In this document: piece by piece, positions 10,215 through 18,881 of the stretch
Position numbering within the stretch: the stretch's first letter is position 1
How the letters are laid out: the number at the start of each line of letters is the position of its first letter
NCBI GenBank assembly: GCA_020444415.1
Contig: JAHLLA010000002.1
Location: 186,001-250,000, forward strand
DNA from: Bacteroidota bacterium
Lineage (GTDB): Bacteria; Bacteroidota; Bacteroidia; Bacteroidales; F082
Reading direction: 5' to 3'
Length of the DNA: 64,000 nucleotides
Notes under the pieces: model-generated
Told to the model about the DNA's origin: nothing
Databases searched by the model: none
What the model saw: the letters and a program-made list of their open reading frames with translations, nothing else
Made by a program: the position numbers and the translations under genes

Positions 10215-11786
10215 ATGAAAAAATTAATATATATATTCATGATCGCAGCGGTTTTTACCAGCTGTAAGAAGAACACTACCAATGAGCCTACTCCTCAGAA
10301 TGATAAAATGCAGGAAGTTGAATTCAACATTACTTCTGTATTAAATTCTACCGACAGGGCTTTAGAACTACCTATTTGTAATGACGAATTAGAAGCGAGC
10401 TACGCTGAAATCGTTATTGATGGCAATACCTATTTCGCAGGTTTATATTCAATTGGCGACTCATTATATACAAAAGCTATCATGATGGCTCCGGGCGGAC
10501 CTTATGTTGTTGAAGAGTTTTACCTCTGGGATGATATGGGCACCAACGCTAATTACGATGGTGTACCTGGTGACTTAGGTGACCCAAATGTAACATCAAG
10601 ATCAGATGACGAGCTTTATAAAGCAGCTCCGATGCCAGGATCAGATTTATTTGAATTCGCTGACAACCAGCTTGAAATTGAATTCTCTGTGCAAGAGTTT
10701 TTGAAAACCAAAATCAATATTGATGTATTATGTTATGTACCGCACCAATATTTAGACTTTGGCTTCTTCTGGTTCAACATCACAGAAATTACAGTACGTG
10801 AAATGTGTTTCTTTGGCGACCTTTGCTTAAAGAGCACAGCAGACTATGAAGGTTCATTATATGCTCAGCAAGAAAATGGAGTACAAATTGATGTACCAGC
10901 TATCTTCAAAGTTGTTGTTTATCACCAAAGAGAAGGTCATGACGAAGTTCTCGTAGGCGAATTCAGCAACGAAGAATGGCTGGGCGAAGGCGCTCCATTG
11001 TGTATCAGGTATGCTGATTACGATGCTGATGTAGACCATTACAGGTTTGAACTTTGGATTTATGTTGCTGATGGTGACCAGGGTGGTTTCGGATATGTTT
11101 ATTTCGACACACTTGAGTTTGACGACATTATTCCTGACGAAGTTGTTGGTGATGATGGCGTTGTTGATTTTGTATTGGGTAACTGCCACGCGTCTCCTGC
11201 TGATGACGTATGGGTATTGGCTCCTTACATGAACCTTCCAGAAACAGCTACGATGACACTTGGAGCACAAGCTGACCCAGGTAATAATACGGGTGCGTAT
11301 TGGGATGTAATGTTTAGTGGTTTTGGTACTGGTTATGATATTAAAACTGGTATCTGGTATCCAGGCTGGTGCGGTGATGAAAACACTACTATTGGATCTG
11401 GATCACATAATGTACTTGTATACTCAACTTTGGATCCTGTTGCTGGTATGCCAGGGCCAAACACGCTAACAGACAGAAAACTGGAAGCATTGAATTACCT
11501 GTTCAATCACTATGACAACAATGGTATCGATATTTACGCACCTAATTTTGGGCCTGAATTCACTACCATTCAGCATTCAATTTGGTCAGTTGTTCACAGT
11601 ACTGGAAACGTGCCTGCTAATAACGGGTATCAACCAGCAGCTGTGGCCATGGCACAAACAGCACTTTCTAACGCCAGTATTGGATTCGTTCCATTACCAG
11701 GTGGTGATGCCGGCGTCTTATTCTTTGAAGACGATGGTTTAGGTAACTATGTATCTCAACTAGTTTTAATTGTTGTTGATCCATAA
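10215..11786 (+). CDS. Repeat-family lipoprotein B1 with C-terminal thioester-like domain
   Basis: 523 residues, no named family assigned. The lipoprotein signal ends FTSC (Cys17). Residues about 30-325 are an A-like module (NDELEASYAE, WFNITEITVREMCFFGDLC, PLCIRYADYD, DDGVVDFVLGNC). Residues about 345-523 are an extra domain: GYDIKTGIWYPGWCGD (Cys386), LNYLFNHY, TIQHSIWSVV (Gln453), GFVPLPGGDAG, and the very end QLVLIVVDP. The order Cys motif, LNYL helix, Gln-x-x-Ile-Trp and GFVP-PGG turn resembles thioester-type domains, in which a Cys and a Gln side chain are linked. That is inference from memory. It lacks a T9SS tail, so lipid anchoring is the expected surface attachment. Confidence 0.85.
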   Translation: MKKLIYIFMIAAVFTSCKKNTTNEPTPQNDKMQEVEFNITSVLNSTDRALELPICNDELEASYAEIVIDGNTYFAGLYSIGDSLYTKAIMMAPGGPYVVEEFYLWDDMGTNANYDGVPGDLGDPNVTSRSDDELYKAAPMPGSDLFEFADNQLEIEFSVQEFLKTKINIDVLCYVPHQYLDFGFFWFNITEITVREMCFFGDLCLKSTADYEGSLYAQQENGVQIDVPAIFKVVVYHQREGHDEVLVGEFSNEEWLGEGAPLCIRYADYDADVDHYRFELWIYVADGDQGGFGYVYFDTLEFDDIIPDEVVGDDGVVDFVLGNCHASPADDVWVLAPYMNLPETATMTLGAQADPGNNTGAYWDVMFSGFGTGYDIKTGIWYPGWCGDENTTIGSGSHNVLVYSTLDPVAGMPGPNTLTDRKLEALNYLFNHYDNNGIDIYAPNFGPEFTTIQHSIWSVVHSTGNVPANNGYQPAAVAMAQTALSNASIGFVPLPGGDAGVLFFEDDGLGNYVSQLVLIVVDP

Positions 11787-11828
11787 TATTATATTGTAAG
11801 TGAAAGGAGTAATTTAATTATTCCTTCT

Positions 11829-11870
11829 GGTTGTGTGAGTTGGTAAACAGTTTGTATCAATAATACAACC
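11829..11870 (+). other. Conserved 42-nt two-stem hairpin in the 3' UTR of B1 (copy 1)
   Basis: The outer stem is GGTTGT (11829-11834) with ACAACC (11865-11870). The inner stem is TTGGTA (11840-11845) with TATCAA (11855-11860), and the loop is AACAGTTTG. The same architecture, at the same 42-nt length, follows B2 and B3 with different but still paired inner stems. A second small hairpin (about 11878-11897) and the terminator follow. Confidence 0.7.
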
Positions 11871-11900
11871 GCAATATAAAGGGGATTCGTTCCCTTACAA

Positions 11901-11933
11901 AAAGAGGCTGGATTTTTCCAGCCTCTTTTTTTT
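11901..11933 (+). terminator. Intrinsic terminator of cassette 1
   Basis: AAAGAGGCTGG (11901-11911) pairs with CCAGCCTCTTT (11918-11928) and is followed by a run of T. It ends the A1-B1 transcript. Confidence 0.9.
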
Positions 11934-12012
11934 ATACTCAGATGTCTTGCCCTGAAATAGCGCTACACAAAAAGTAATGTTATTTCAGGCCGAGAAATTT
12001 AGACAATATATT

Positions 12013-12044
12013 AAAAGGCTCATCTTTAAAGATGAGCCTTTTTT
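12013..12044 (+). terminator. Second, orphan intrinsic terminator after cassette 1
   Basis: A perfect stem AAAAGGCTCATCTT (12013-12026) with AAGATGAGCCTTTT (12029-12042) ends in T residues. No gene lies between it and the previous terminator. The 79 bases between them hold only an imperfect hairpin built on CCTGAAATA and TATTTCAGG. It may be a back-up terminator or end a small RNA. Confidence 0.75.
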
Positions 12045-12211
12045 ATTGTACGAAAGTTTAGATTTTTGCAATAAAAAATATAATTACTTCAAATCATTAA
12101 ATATTTTTTTTTGAGCTAAGAATACACCTGTAACAATTGTGAACACTGCATATATAAATAAACCGACATGTAATAAATGTTAATTATTTGTTAATTTTTT
12201 TTGCAAAATGC

Positions 12212-12675
12212 TTGCATTTAGCTTTTTCTTGCCATATATTCGCAGAGGAATTTGTTACAAGCAAACGAATTCACTGATAACCTAAACCCAATTATACTTC
12301 CAACAACCCAAGCCTTATAACAATTTATTAGGGAAATTGTCTCATTTCTGGAAAAGCAACTTTTAGAGCATATCTTCTATGGGTTGTAACCAACAAGCAT
12401 CATACAATTATGAACGTTCATAATCTTGGTGTACTTACACCTTTTGACTGAATTTGTTCTGATTCCTATTTATGTAAACATCGCATAACAAGCAAGTTTA
12501 TACCCTTTTATGGCTAAAAGCAACATGCTTCACCTTTGTAAATACACGTGAGCGAAAAAAAGTATATGTAATAAACTAAAGTTAAACCAATACTAATTGC
12601 CTATGAAACAGTGGAATCAATTAGAAACAGATGTACAAGCCAAAAAATAAATTTTTAAAAATTAAAATTTTAACT
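12212..12675 (+). promoter_or_regulatory. Promoter and roughly 430-nt conserved leader of cassette 2
   Basis: TTG (12212-12214), 20 bases, then TATATTCG (12235-12242) fits a Bacteroidota promoter. The leader to the A2 start holds the same ordered blocks as leaders 1 and 3. These include a hairpin ACAATTT (12320-12326) with AAATTGT (12334-12340) and AGGG in the loop, then CTCATTTC. An 18-nt palindrome centred near 12414 (ATTATGAACGTTCATAAT) and a GGTGT/ACACC hairpin follow. Near the gene come TGCCTATG, AAACAGTGGAAT and AACAGATGTACAAGCC. The interval from the cassette 1 terminators to about 12180 shows nothing else recognisable. Confidence 0.65.
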
Positions 12676-13704
12676 ATGAAAAAAGTAATTTTATTAATTC
12701 TGATTGCGACCGTAGTTTTTAGTTGTAAAAAGAATGAAACTACAACGCCTGATAAACAACAGGCAGAAGTAGCTTTTAATGTTACTACCATTCTTCCGGA
12801 TGCTGGCAGGTGGGACTATGACGTTCCTGAATGCGATCCAACGGCCGTAGCTGTAACAGCCAAATTCAAACTGGCTGAACAAGAAGGTCCTGACAACGGA
12901 TATTTTATGGTAGATGTATTCTATACAAACGACAGCTTGTATAGTAAAGTCCTAAAAATGGATCTCACCGAATGCGATGATGATGGAGACGGCTGCTGTA
13001 CTTTTACAGTAGAAGAATTCTATCTTCTTGACGCAACCGGTAAAGAGATCAAAGCAATGCCAACTTCTGATTCAGAATTCTTTGAATTTGTATCAAATCC
13101 TGAAGTACTCACTTTCGAAGTATGTGCATTCAAAAAAACACAGGTTTATATTGATGTATTGTGTTTTGAAGAACATTTATACGATCTGTTCGGTTTCTTC
13201 TGGTTTAATATAACAGAAATTACTGTCCGTGAAATGTGTTTCTTTGGTGATATCTGTATTAGCTATTTCGATTATCCCTTTACATACTGGCAAGATGTAG
13301 ACAACCTTTATCAAGGTCAAACCAATGGTATCCAGGCTGATATGCCCGCAATTTTTACACTTAAAGTGTACAAATGGGATAATGATATAGGCGATTGGGG
13401 ACTTAACCCAAGAGTTTGGAACAATGAATACTATCCAAATCAGGATCTCTGGTTAGGTGAAAACGATCCACTCTGCATTCGTTATGCAGACTATGACTTT
13501 GCTACTGATGAGTACATGATCGAAGTATATGTGTATGGCCCCTATGATGGTTTCATGTATCCACTTGTGGCAACCGGCGTATGGTACTTTACTGACAACG
13601 CACAATCTCTTGATTTGAATCAGGATGGTGTCGTAGACTTTGTATTAGGTATTTGTAATGAAGATCCTGAGTATGAATTTCCTGCAACAGTTCCAGGGAA
13701 GTAA
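12676..13704 (+). CDS. Repeat-family lipoprotein A2 (unknown function)
   Basis: 342 residues from the ATG at 12676. An in-frame ATG 45 bases upstream would put 15 charged residues before the signal peptide, so the later start is preferred; it also matches the A1 and A3 starts. The lipoprotein signal ends VFSC. The protein is very similar to A1, including the ECDDDGDGCCTF stretch, WFNITEITVREMCFFGDIC, GIQADMPAIF, PLCIRYADYD and the Ca2+-loop-like DLNQDGVVDF. The DNA differs from A1 at many synonymous sites, which points to old duplication with protein-level constraint. B2 follows after 26 bases. Confidence 0.85.
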   Translation: MKKVILLILIATVVFSCKKNETTTPDKQQAEVAFNVTTILPDAGRWDYDVPECDPTAVAVTAKFKLAEQEGPDNGYFMVDVFYTNDSLYSKVLKMDLTECDDDGDGCCTFTVEEFYLLDATGKEIKAMPTSDSEFFEFVSNPEVLTFEVCAFKKTQVYIDVLCFEEHLYDLFGFFWFNITEITVREMCFFGDICISYFDYPFTYWQDVDNLYQGQTNGIQADMPAIFTLKVYKWDNDIGDWGLNPRVWNNEYYPNQDLWLGENDPLCIRYADYDFATDEYMIEVYVYGPYDGFMYPLVATGVWYFTDNAQSLDLNQDGVVDFVLGICNEDPEYEFPATVPGK

Positions 13705-13730
13705 TATTAACTTTTAAAAACTATATAGAT

Positions 13731-15314
13731 ATGAAAAATTTAATATACATACTTATGATCGCGGCTGTAGTTTTAACCAGCTGTAAGAAGAATACTAACG
13801 AAGTTACACCACAAGGTGACAACATGCAAGAAGTTGAATTTAATATTACATCAATCTTAAACTCAACTGACAGAGCCCTTGAGATTCCTATTTGTAACGA
13901 TGATTTAAATGCAAGTTATGCAGAATTCGTTATTGATGGAACTACCTATTTCACAGGCGTATACTACATTGGTGATTCATTATACACAAAAGCTGTAATG
14001 ATGGCACCAGGTGGCCCTTATACCGTAACCGAATTTTATATTTGGGATGATGGCGGCACACCAGGATATGATGGTACACCTGCCCAGGTAGCACCACCAG
14101 GAAGCGGAAGCCGTATTGATGATCAGTTATACAAAGCTGCTCCAATGCCTGATTCTGATTTCTTTGAATTTGCTGACAACCAACTAGATATTGAATTCTA
14201 TGTAACAGAATTCCTGAAAACCAAAATCTATATTGATGTATTATGTTATGTACCACATCAGTATCAAGACTTTGGATTCTTCTGGTTTAACATTACAGAG
14301 ATCACCATTCGCGAGATGTGTTTCTTTGGCGACATTTGCCTGAAGAGCACCCTGGATTATGAAGGTTCATGGTACGAAGGCCAGGAAAATGGACTACAAA
14401 TTGACATGCCGGCTATTTTCAAAATTGCTGTTTATCACCAAAGAGAAGGACATGATGAAGTATTTGTTGGTGAATTCAGCAATGATGCTGAAGATTGGTT
14501 AGGCGAAGGTGCCCCGCTGTGTTTCCGTTACGCTGACTATGATGCTGATATAGACCATTATAGATTTGTATTATGGGTATATGTAGCTGATGGAGACGAT
14601 GATAGCGGCTTTGGATATGTTGAATTCGGAACACTTGAGTTTGACGATATGGTTCCTGATGAAGTGGTTGGAACTGATGGTGTTGTTGATTTTGTAATTG
14701 GCAACTGCCATCATATGCCAGGAGATGATGTATGGGTATTAGAACCTTATATGAATTTACCCGAAAGTGGTGAAATGAAACTGTACTCGCCAGCCGATCC
14801 GGGAGATATAACCGGTGCTTACTGGGATGTTGAATTTGCAGGATTTGGTTCAGGTTACGACATTAAAACTGGTGAAGTTTACCCGGGATGGTGTGGTGAT
14901 AAATGGCATACAATCAACTTCGGATGGCATGATGTGATTTTCTACTCAACATTGGATGATGCCGCTGATATGCCAGCACCTCATCTTACAGACAGGAAGC
15001 TTGAACAATTGAATTATTTGTTCAATAATTTTAAAAATCACAACTTAGACCTATATCCATTAAGTGGTGTATTTGAGCCTGCAACAACACAAGCAATCCA
15101 ACAGTCTATCTGGATGGTTGCCCACGCTGGCACAACCCAACCTTATACTCCTGGTAATAGTTTAGCTCTAACAATGGGTTCTGACGCCTTGTCGAGCAAC
15201 AGTTTAGGTTATCTGATTCCTCCTGGTGGAGATGCCGGAGTAATGATGTTTACTGATAATTCAGATAGGGTTGAATATGTTGATCAATTGATTTTAATTG
15301 TTGTTGACCCATAA
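13731..15314 (+). CDS. Repeat-family lipoprotein B2 with C-terminal thioester-like domain
   Basis: 527 residues, same layout as B1: a lipoprotein signal ending LTSC, an A-like module to about residue 330, and the extra domain with Cys388 (PGWCGD) and Gln457 (AIQQSIW), then PPGGDAG and the terminal QLILIVVDP. From the lipobox to the start of the extra domain, its DNA is apparently identical to B3 over 988 bases, whereas the C-terminal 180 residues differ at many positions. No T9SS tail. Function unknown; surface or adhesive roles are possible but not shown. Confidence 0.85.
   Translation: MKNLIYILMIAAVVLTSCKKNTNEVTPQGDNMQEVEFNITSILNSTDRALEIPICNDDLNASYAEFVIDGTTYFTGVYYIGDSLYTKAVMMAPGGPYTVTEFYIWDDGGTPGYDGTPAQVAPPGSGSRIDDQLYKAAPMPDSDFFEFADNQLDIEFYVTEFLKTKIYIDVLCYVPHQYQDFGFFWFNITEITIREMCFFGDICLKSTLDYEGSWYEGQENGLQIDMPAIFKIAVYHQREGHDEVFVGEFSNDAEDWLGEGAPLCFRYADYDADIDHYRFVLWVYVADGDDDSGFGYVEFGTLEFDDMVPDEVVGTDGVVDFVIGNCHHMPGDDVWVLEPYMNLPESGEMKLYSPADPGDITGAYWDVEFAGFGSGYDIKTGEVYPGWCGDKWHTINFGWHDVIFYSTLDDAADMPAPHLTDRKLEQLNYLFNNFKNHNLDLYPLSGVFEPATTQAIQQSIWMVAHAGTTQPYTPGNSLALTMGSDALSSNSLGYLIPPGGDAGVMMFTDNSDRVEYVDQLILIVVDP
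13779..14766 (+). repeat. 988-nt tract identical to 17325-18312
   Basis: Read base by base, this tract in B2 and the tract in B3 (offset 3546) show no difference. Identity starts within the lipobox codons and stops abruptly at the codons following MNLPE. Outside it the two genes differ at many sites, including synonymous ones. Confidence 0.9.
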
Positions 15315-15350
15315 AAGTACTTGTTTGTTGGGAATTTAAATTTATTCCCT

Positions 15351-15392
15351 GGTTGTACGCGCCTGTAAACAGTATGTACAGGCATTACAACC
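15351..15392 (+). other. Conserved 42-nt two-stem hairpin in the 3' UTR of B2 (copy 2)
   Basis: Outer stem GGTTGT / ACAACC; inner stem GCCTGTA (15361-15367) with TACAGGC (15377-15383); loop AACAGTATG. A small AGGA/TCCT hairpin and an ACCC/GGGT hairpin follow before the terminator. Confidence 0.7.
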
Positions 15393-15441
15393 AATATTAA
15401 AAACAGGATTTAATTCCTAAAGACCCTAAGCGGGTTATCAT

Positions 15442-15472
15442 AAGGCCAGACGAAAAGTCTGGCCTTTTTTTT
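15442..15472 (+). terminator. Intrinsic terminator of cassette 2
   Basis: AAGGCCAGAC (15442-15451), loop GAAAA, GTCTGGCCTT (15457-15466), then a T-run. Confidence 0.9.
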
Positions 15473-15702
15473 GCCGAGGGAGAGGAAGCTTATGATCATT
15501 TGGTATTGATGAATTTATGTTTCAAAACGAAACTTGATATATATTTTTCTTTATACCTCAGTTACAATTATACATTGAGTACGTTTTTTCAATGAAATAA
15601 CTTTAAAACTTAATTCCATCTTTCAGGCCAATAAATACAATATATATGATAATTTATAGATGTGTTAATGTTAAATATTTGTTAATTTATTTCGTATTTT
15701 AC

Positions 15703-16174
15703 TTGCTTTTCGCTGCTTTATAACGTACATTCGCAGTAAGATTAACTACAAGCATACCCCTTACCCGGGGTAACCAACAACCAATTATACTACCAACAAT
15801 CCAGGCCATATTTCAATTTTCAAGGGAAAATTGTCTCATTTCAAGAAAAACAACTATAGGGAATGTCTCCTTTGGTTGAGTTTAACAGGCATTCAACAAT
15901 TATGATTGTTCTTTCAAAAGTGTATGTATGCACTTTTAAGAATGTGAAAACTGTGTTCCTTGGTTATGTTTTATTGGTATAACCTGTGTGAAACACCTCC
16001 AATTATATTCGAACAAACAAATACGACCGCAGTATCTGTTAAAGCTGTGCATATTACAATATATATAAATAATAAACTGAAGTTGAACTAAATATAACTG
16101 CCTATGAGAAACAGTGGATTCAATTAAAAACAGATGTACAAGCCACAAAAATTATTTAAATAAAAACTTTAACT
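15703..16174 (+). promoter_or_regulatory. Promoter and roughly 435-nt conserved leader of cassette 3
   Basis: TTG (15703-15705), 20 bases, TACATTCG (15726-15733), then a long leader. Blocks shared with leaders 1 and 2 include CCAATTATA, a hairpin CAATTTT (15814-15820) with AAAATTG (15827-15833) and AGGG in the loop, CTCATTTC, and near the gene TGCCTATG, AAACAGTGGA and AACAGATGTACAAGCC. Copy-specific hairpins are ACCCC/GGGGT near 15757-15771 and a perfect AAAAGTG/CACTTTT stem near 15917-15938. The stretch 15473-15640 shows nothing recognisable. Confidence 0.65.
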
Positions 16175-17251
16175 ATGAAAAAAGTACTATTACTTCTTCT
16201 GATTGCAGCAGTAGTTTTTAGCTGTAAAAAGAATGAGCCTACGACACCTGAGAAACAACAGGCTGACTTGGCTTTTAACATTACTAGCATTTTTTCAGAT
16301 GAGAGCCGCGATTGGGATCCGTTGATTCCCGAGTGCAACGCTGACGATGTAGCAACCCAGGCTAAGTTCAGATTATTAGAACAAGAAGGGCCTTTTGACG
16401 GTTATTTTATAGTAGATGTGTTCTACACAAATGACAGTCTTTATACACAGGTGCTAAAGTTCGATCTCACTGATTGTGCTAATGACGATGGATGCTGTAC
16501 TTTCACCCTCACCGAGTTTTATCTATTGGATCAAAATGGTGATGTGATGAAAGCTATGCCTCAACCTAATTCAGAGTTTTCAGAATTTGTGTTTAACTCT
16601 GACTATTTTATCACCTTTGATGTCTGCCCATTCCTGAAAACACAGGTATATGTGGAAGTTTTATGTTTCCAGCCACATTACTATATTGATTTTGGATTCT
16701 TCTGGTTCAATATTACCGAAATTACAGTTCGCGAAATGTGTTTCTTTGGCGATGTTTGTATTGACTGGTGGTGGGATGAATTTGAAATTCCTTTTGCTTA
16801 TTGGCAGGATACTGAAAATTTATATCAGGATCAAGTAAATGGTATTCAGGCTGATATGCCTGCATTGTTTGATCTTGTTGTATTTAAGTGGGTGATAGAT
16901 GATGATTATCCTAATGGACATTGGGTGTACTCAAGAGTATGGCACTATATGGATCCGTTTAATATGGAAGACCCACTCTGCATCAGATATGCTGACTATG
17001 ATTTTGCTACAGACATATACAAAGTGGAACTCTATGTGTATGGTCCATGGCCTTATGTTACAAGAGACGGATTATTCGGAATTACTCCAAATGGTATCTA
17101 CCAAGGATGCTGGATATTTTCTGACAATGCAGATGTGCTTGACCTGAATGGAGATGGTGTTATTGATTTCGCAATGGGATATTGCGTTGAGGATCCTGAA
17201 TATCAGTTCCCTGATGAGGTTTGTTTTGAAGAACCAGTTATAAATAAGTAA
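16175..17251 (+). CDS. Repeat-family lipoprotein A3 (unknown function)
   Basis: 358 residues, the most divergent A copy. The lipoprotein signal ends VFSC. It keeps WFNITEITVREMCFFGDVC, GIQADMPALF, PLCIRYADYD and the DLNGDGVIDF calcium-loop-like motif. It has a tryptophan-rich insertion (DWWWDEFE) after the central Cys block and a longer tail with an extra Cys (PDEVCFEEPV). The start is fixed by the conserved AACTATGAAAAAAGTA context shared with A1 and A2. B3 follows after 25 bases across the same conserved TAATATTAACTTTTAAAA junction. Confidence 0.85.
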   Translation: MKKVLLLLLIAAVVFSCKKNEPTTPEKQQADLAFNITSIFSDESRDWDPLIPECNADDVATQAKFRLLEQEGPFDGYFIVDVFYTNDSLYTQVLKFDLTDCANDDGCCTFTLTEFYLLDQNGDVMKAMPQPNSEFSEFVFNSDYFITFDVCPFLKTQVYVEVLCFQPHYYIDFGFFWFNITEITVREMCFFGDVCIDWWWDEFEIPFAYWQDTENLYQDQVNGIQADMPALFDLVVFKWVIDDDYPNGHWVYSRVWHYMDPFNMEDPLCIRYADYDFATDIYKVELYVYGPWPYVTRDGLFGITPNGIYQGCWIFSDNADVLDLNGDGVIDFAMGYCVEDPEYQFPDEVCFEEPVINK

Positions 17252-17276
17252 TATTAACTTTTAAAAAAATAGAGAT

Positions 17277-18863
17277 ATGAAAAATTTAATATACTTATTG
17301 ATGATCGCAGCTATAATTTTAACAAGCTGTAAGAAGAATACTAACGAAGTTACACCACAAGGTGACAACATGCAAGAAGTTGAATTTAATATTACATCAA
17401 TCTTAAACTCAACTGACAGAGCCCTTGAGATTCCTATTTGTAACGATGATTTAAATGCAAGTTATGCAGAATTCGTTATTGATGGAACTACCTATTTCAC
17501 AGGCGTATACTACATTGGTGATTCATTATACACAAAAGCTGTAATGATGGCACCAGGTGGCCCTTATACCGTAACCGAATTTTATATTTGGGATGATGGC
17601 GGCACACCAGGATATGATGGTACACCTGCCCAGGTAGCACCACCAGGAAGCGGAAGCCGTATTGATGATCAGTTATACAAAGCTGCTCCAATGCCTGATT
17701 CTGATTTCTTTGAATTTGCTGACAACCAACTAGATATTGAATTCTATGTAACAGAATTCCTGAAAACCAAAATCTATATTGATGTATTATGTTATGTACC
17801 ACATCAGTATCAAGACTTTGGATTCTTCTGGTTTAACATTACAGAGATCACCATTCGCGAGATGTGTTTCTTTGGCGACATTTGCCTGAAGAGCACCCTG
17901 GATTATGAAGGTTCATGGTACGAAGGCCAGGAAAATGGACTACAAATTGACATGCCGGCTATTTTCAAAATTGCTGTTTATCACCAAAGAGAAGGACATG
18001 ATGAAGTATTTGTTGGTGAATTCAGCAATGATGCTGAAGATTGGTTAGGCGAAGGTGCCCCGCTGTGTTTCCGTTACGCTGACTATGATGCTGATATAGA
18101 CCATTATAGATTTGTATTATGGGTATATGTAGCTGATGGAGACGATGATAGCGGCTTTGGATATGTTGAATTCGGAACACTTGAGTTTGACGATATGGTT
18201 CCTGATGAAGTGGTTGGAACTGATGGTGTTGTTGATTTTGTAATTGGCAACTGCCATCATATGCCAGGAGATGATGTATGGGTATTAGAACCTTATATGA
18301 ATTTACCCGAAACAGGACAAATGTTTTTGTATAGTCCTGCTGACCCAGGTAACATAACAGGTGCTTACTGGGATGTCGAGTTTTCCCAATTCGGAACTGG
18401 ATATGACATCAAAACAGGTATAGTATACCCCGGATGGTGCGGAGATAAATGGCATACGATTGATTACGGATTGCATGATGTTTGGTTCTACTCAACATTA
18501 GATGATGCCGGTGATATGCCATCCAATTATCTCACGAACGAGAAACTTGAACAATTGAACTATTTGTTTAATCATTTTGAGAATTATAACCTTGATTTGT
18601 ATCCTTTATCTGGTGTATTTGATGCTACTACAAAGACAGCAATCCAGGAATCAATCTGGATGGTTGCCCATTCGGGAACAACTCAACCATTTAATCCACC
18701 TAGTACATCTCTTGCCTACGAAATGGGCTCTGATGCTTTGTCTAGCAATAGCGTAGGCTATCTGATTCCTCCAGGTGGAGATGCCGGCGTATTGATGTTT
18801 ACCCAGGGACCTACAAGGGTTGAAGTTATAGAGCAATTAGTATTAATTGTTGTTGACCCATAA
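17277..18863 (+). CDS. Repeat-family lipoprotein B3 with C-terminal thioester-like domain
   Basis: 528 residues. The lipoprotein signal ends LTSC. From the lipobox Cys to about residue 345 the protein is identical to B2. The C-terminal domain keeps Cys388 (PGWCGD), LNYLFNH, Gln457 (AIQESIW), PPGGDAG and the end QLVLIVVDP, but its surface residues differ widely from B2. The pattern of an identical scaffold module and a divergent terminal domain is unusual for simple duplication. It is the last gene of the array, followed by the 42-nt hairpin and a strong terminator. Confidence 0.85.
   Translation: MKNLIYLLMIAAIILTSCKKNTNEVTPQGDNMQEVEFNITSILNSTDRALEIPICNDDLNASYAEFVIDGTTYFTGVYYIGDSLYTKAVMMAPGGPYTVTEFYIWDDGGTPGYDGTPAQVAPPGSGSRIDDQLYKAAPMPDSDFFEFADNQLDIEFYVTEFLKTKIYIDVLCYVPHQYQDFGFFWFNITEITIREMCFFGDICLKSTLDYEGSWYEGQENGLQIDMPAIFKIAVYHQREGHDEVFVGEFSNDAEDWLGEGAPLCFRYADYDADIDHYRFVLWVYVADGDDDSGFGYVEFGTLEFDDMVPDEVVGTDGVVDFVIGNCHHMPGDDVWVLEPYMNLPETGQMFLYSPADPGNITGAYWDVEFSQFGTGYDIKTGIVYPGWCGDKWHTIDYGLHDVWFYSTLDDAGDMPSNYLTNEKLEQLNYLFNHFENYNLDLYPLSGVFDATTKTAIQESIWMVAHSGTTQPFNPPSTSLAYEMGSDALSSNSVGYLIPPGGDAGVLMFTQGPTRVEVIEQLVLIVVDP
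17325..18312 (+). repeat. 988-nt tract identical to 13779-14766
   Basis: Second copy of the identical tract in B3. See the B2 copy for the boundaries; both edges are abrupt and lie inside coding sequence. Confidence 0.9.
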
Positions 18864-18881
18864 AAACATTAGCTTGTTTAT

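Noticed and set aside
12631-12675. Upstream ATG adding 15 residues to A2
   Set aside because: It precedes the lipoprotein signal peptide and falls in the conserved leader block; A1 and A3 start at the position equivalent to 12676.
13951-14256. 101-residue open frame on the minus strand, repeated identically at 17497-17802
   Set aside because: It is a shadow of the identical B2/B3 coding tract; the + strand frame has the conserved protein motifs.
9152-18863. T9SS cargo status for the A and B proteins
   Set aside because: They have lipobox signals and end without the conserved sorting tail seen in the proteins at 38565, 39710 and 58289.
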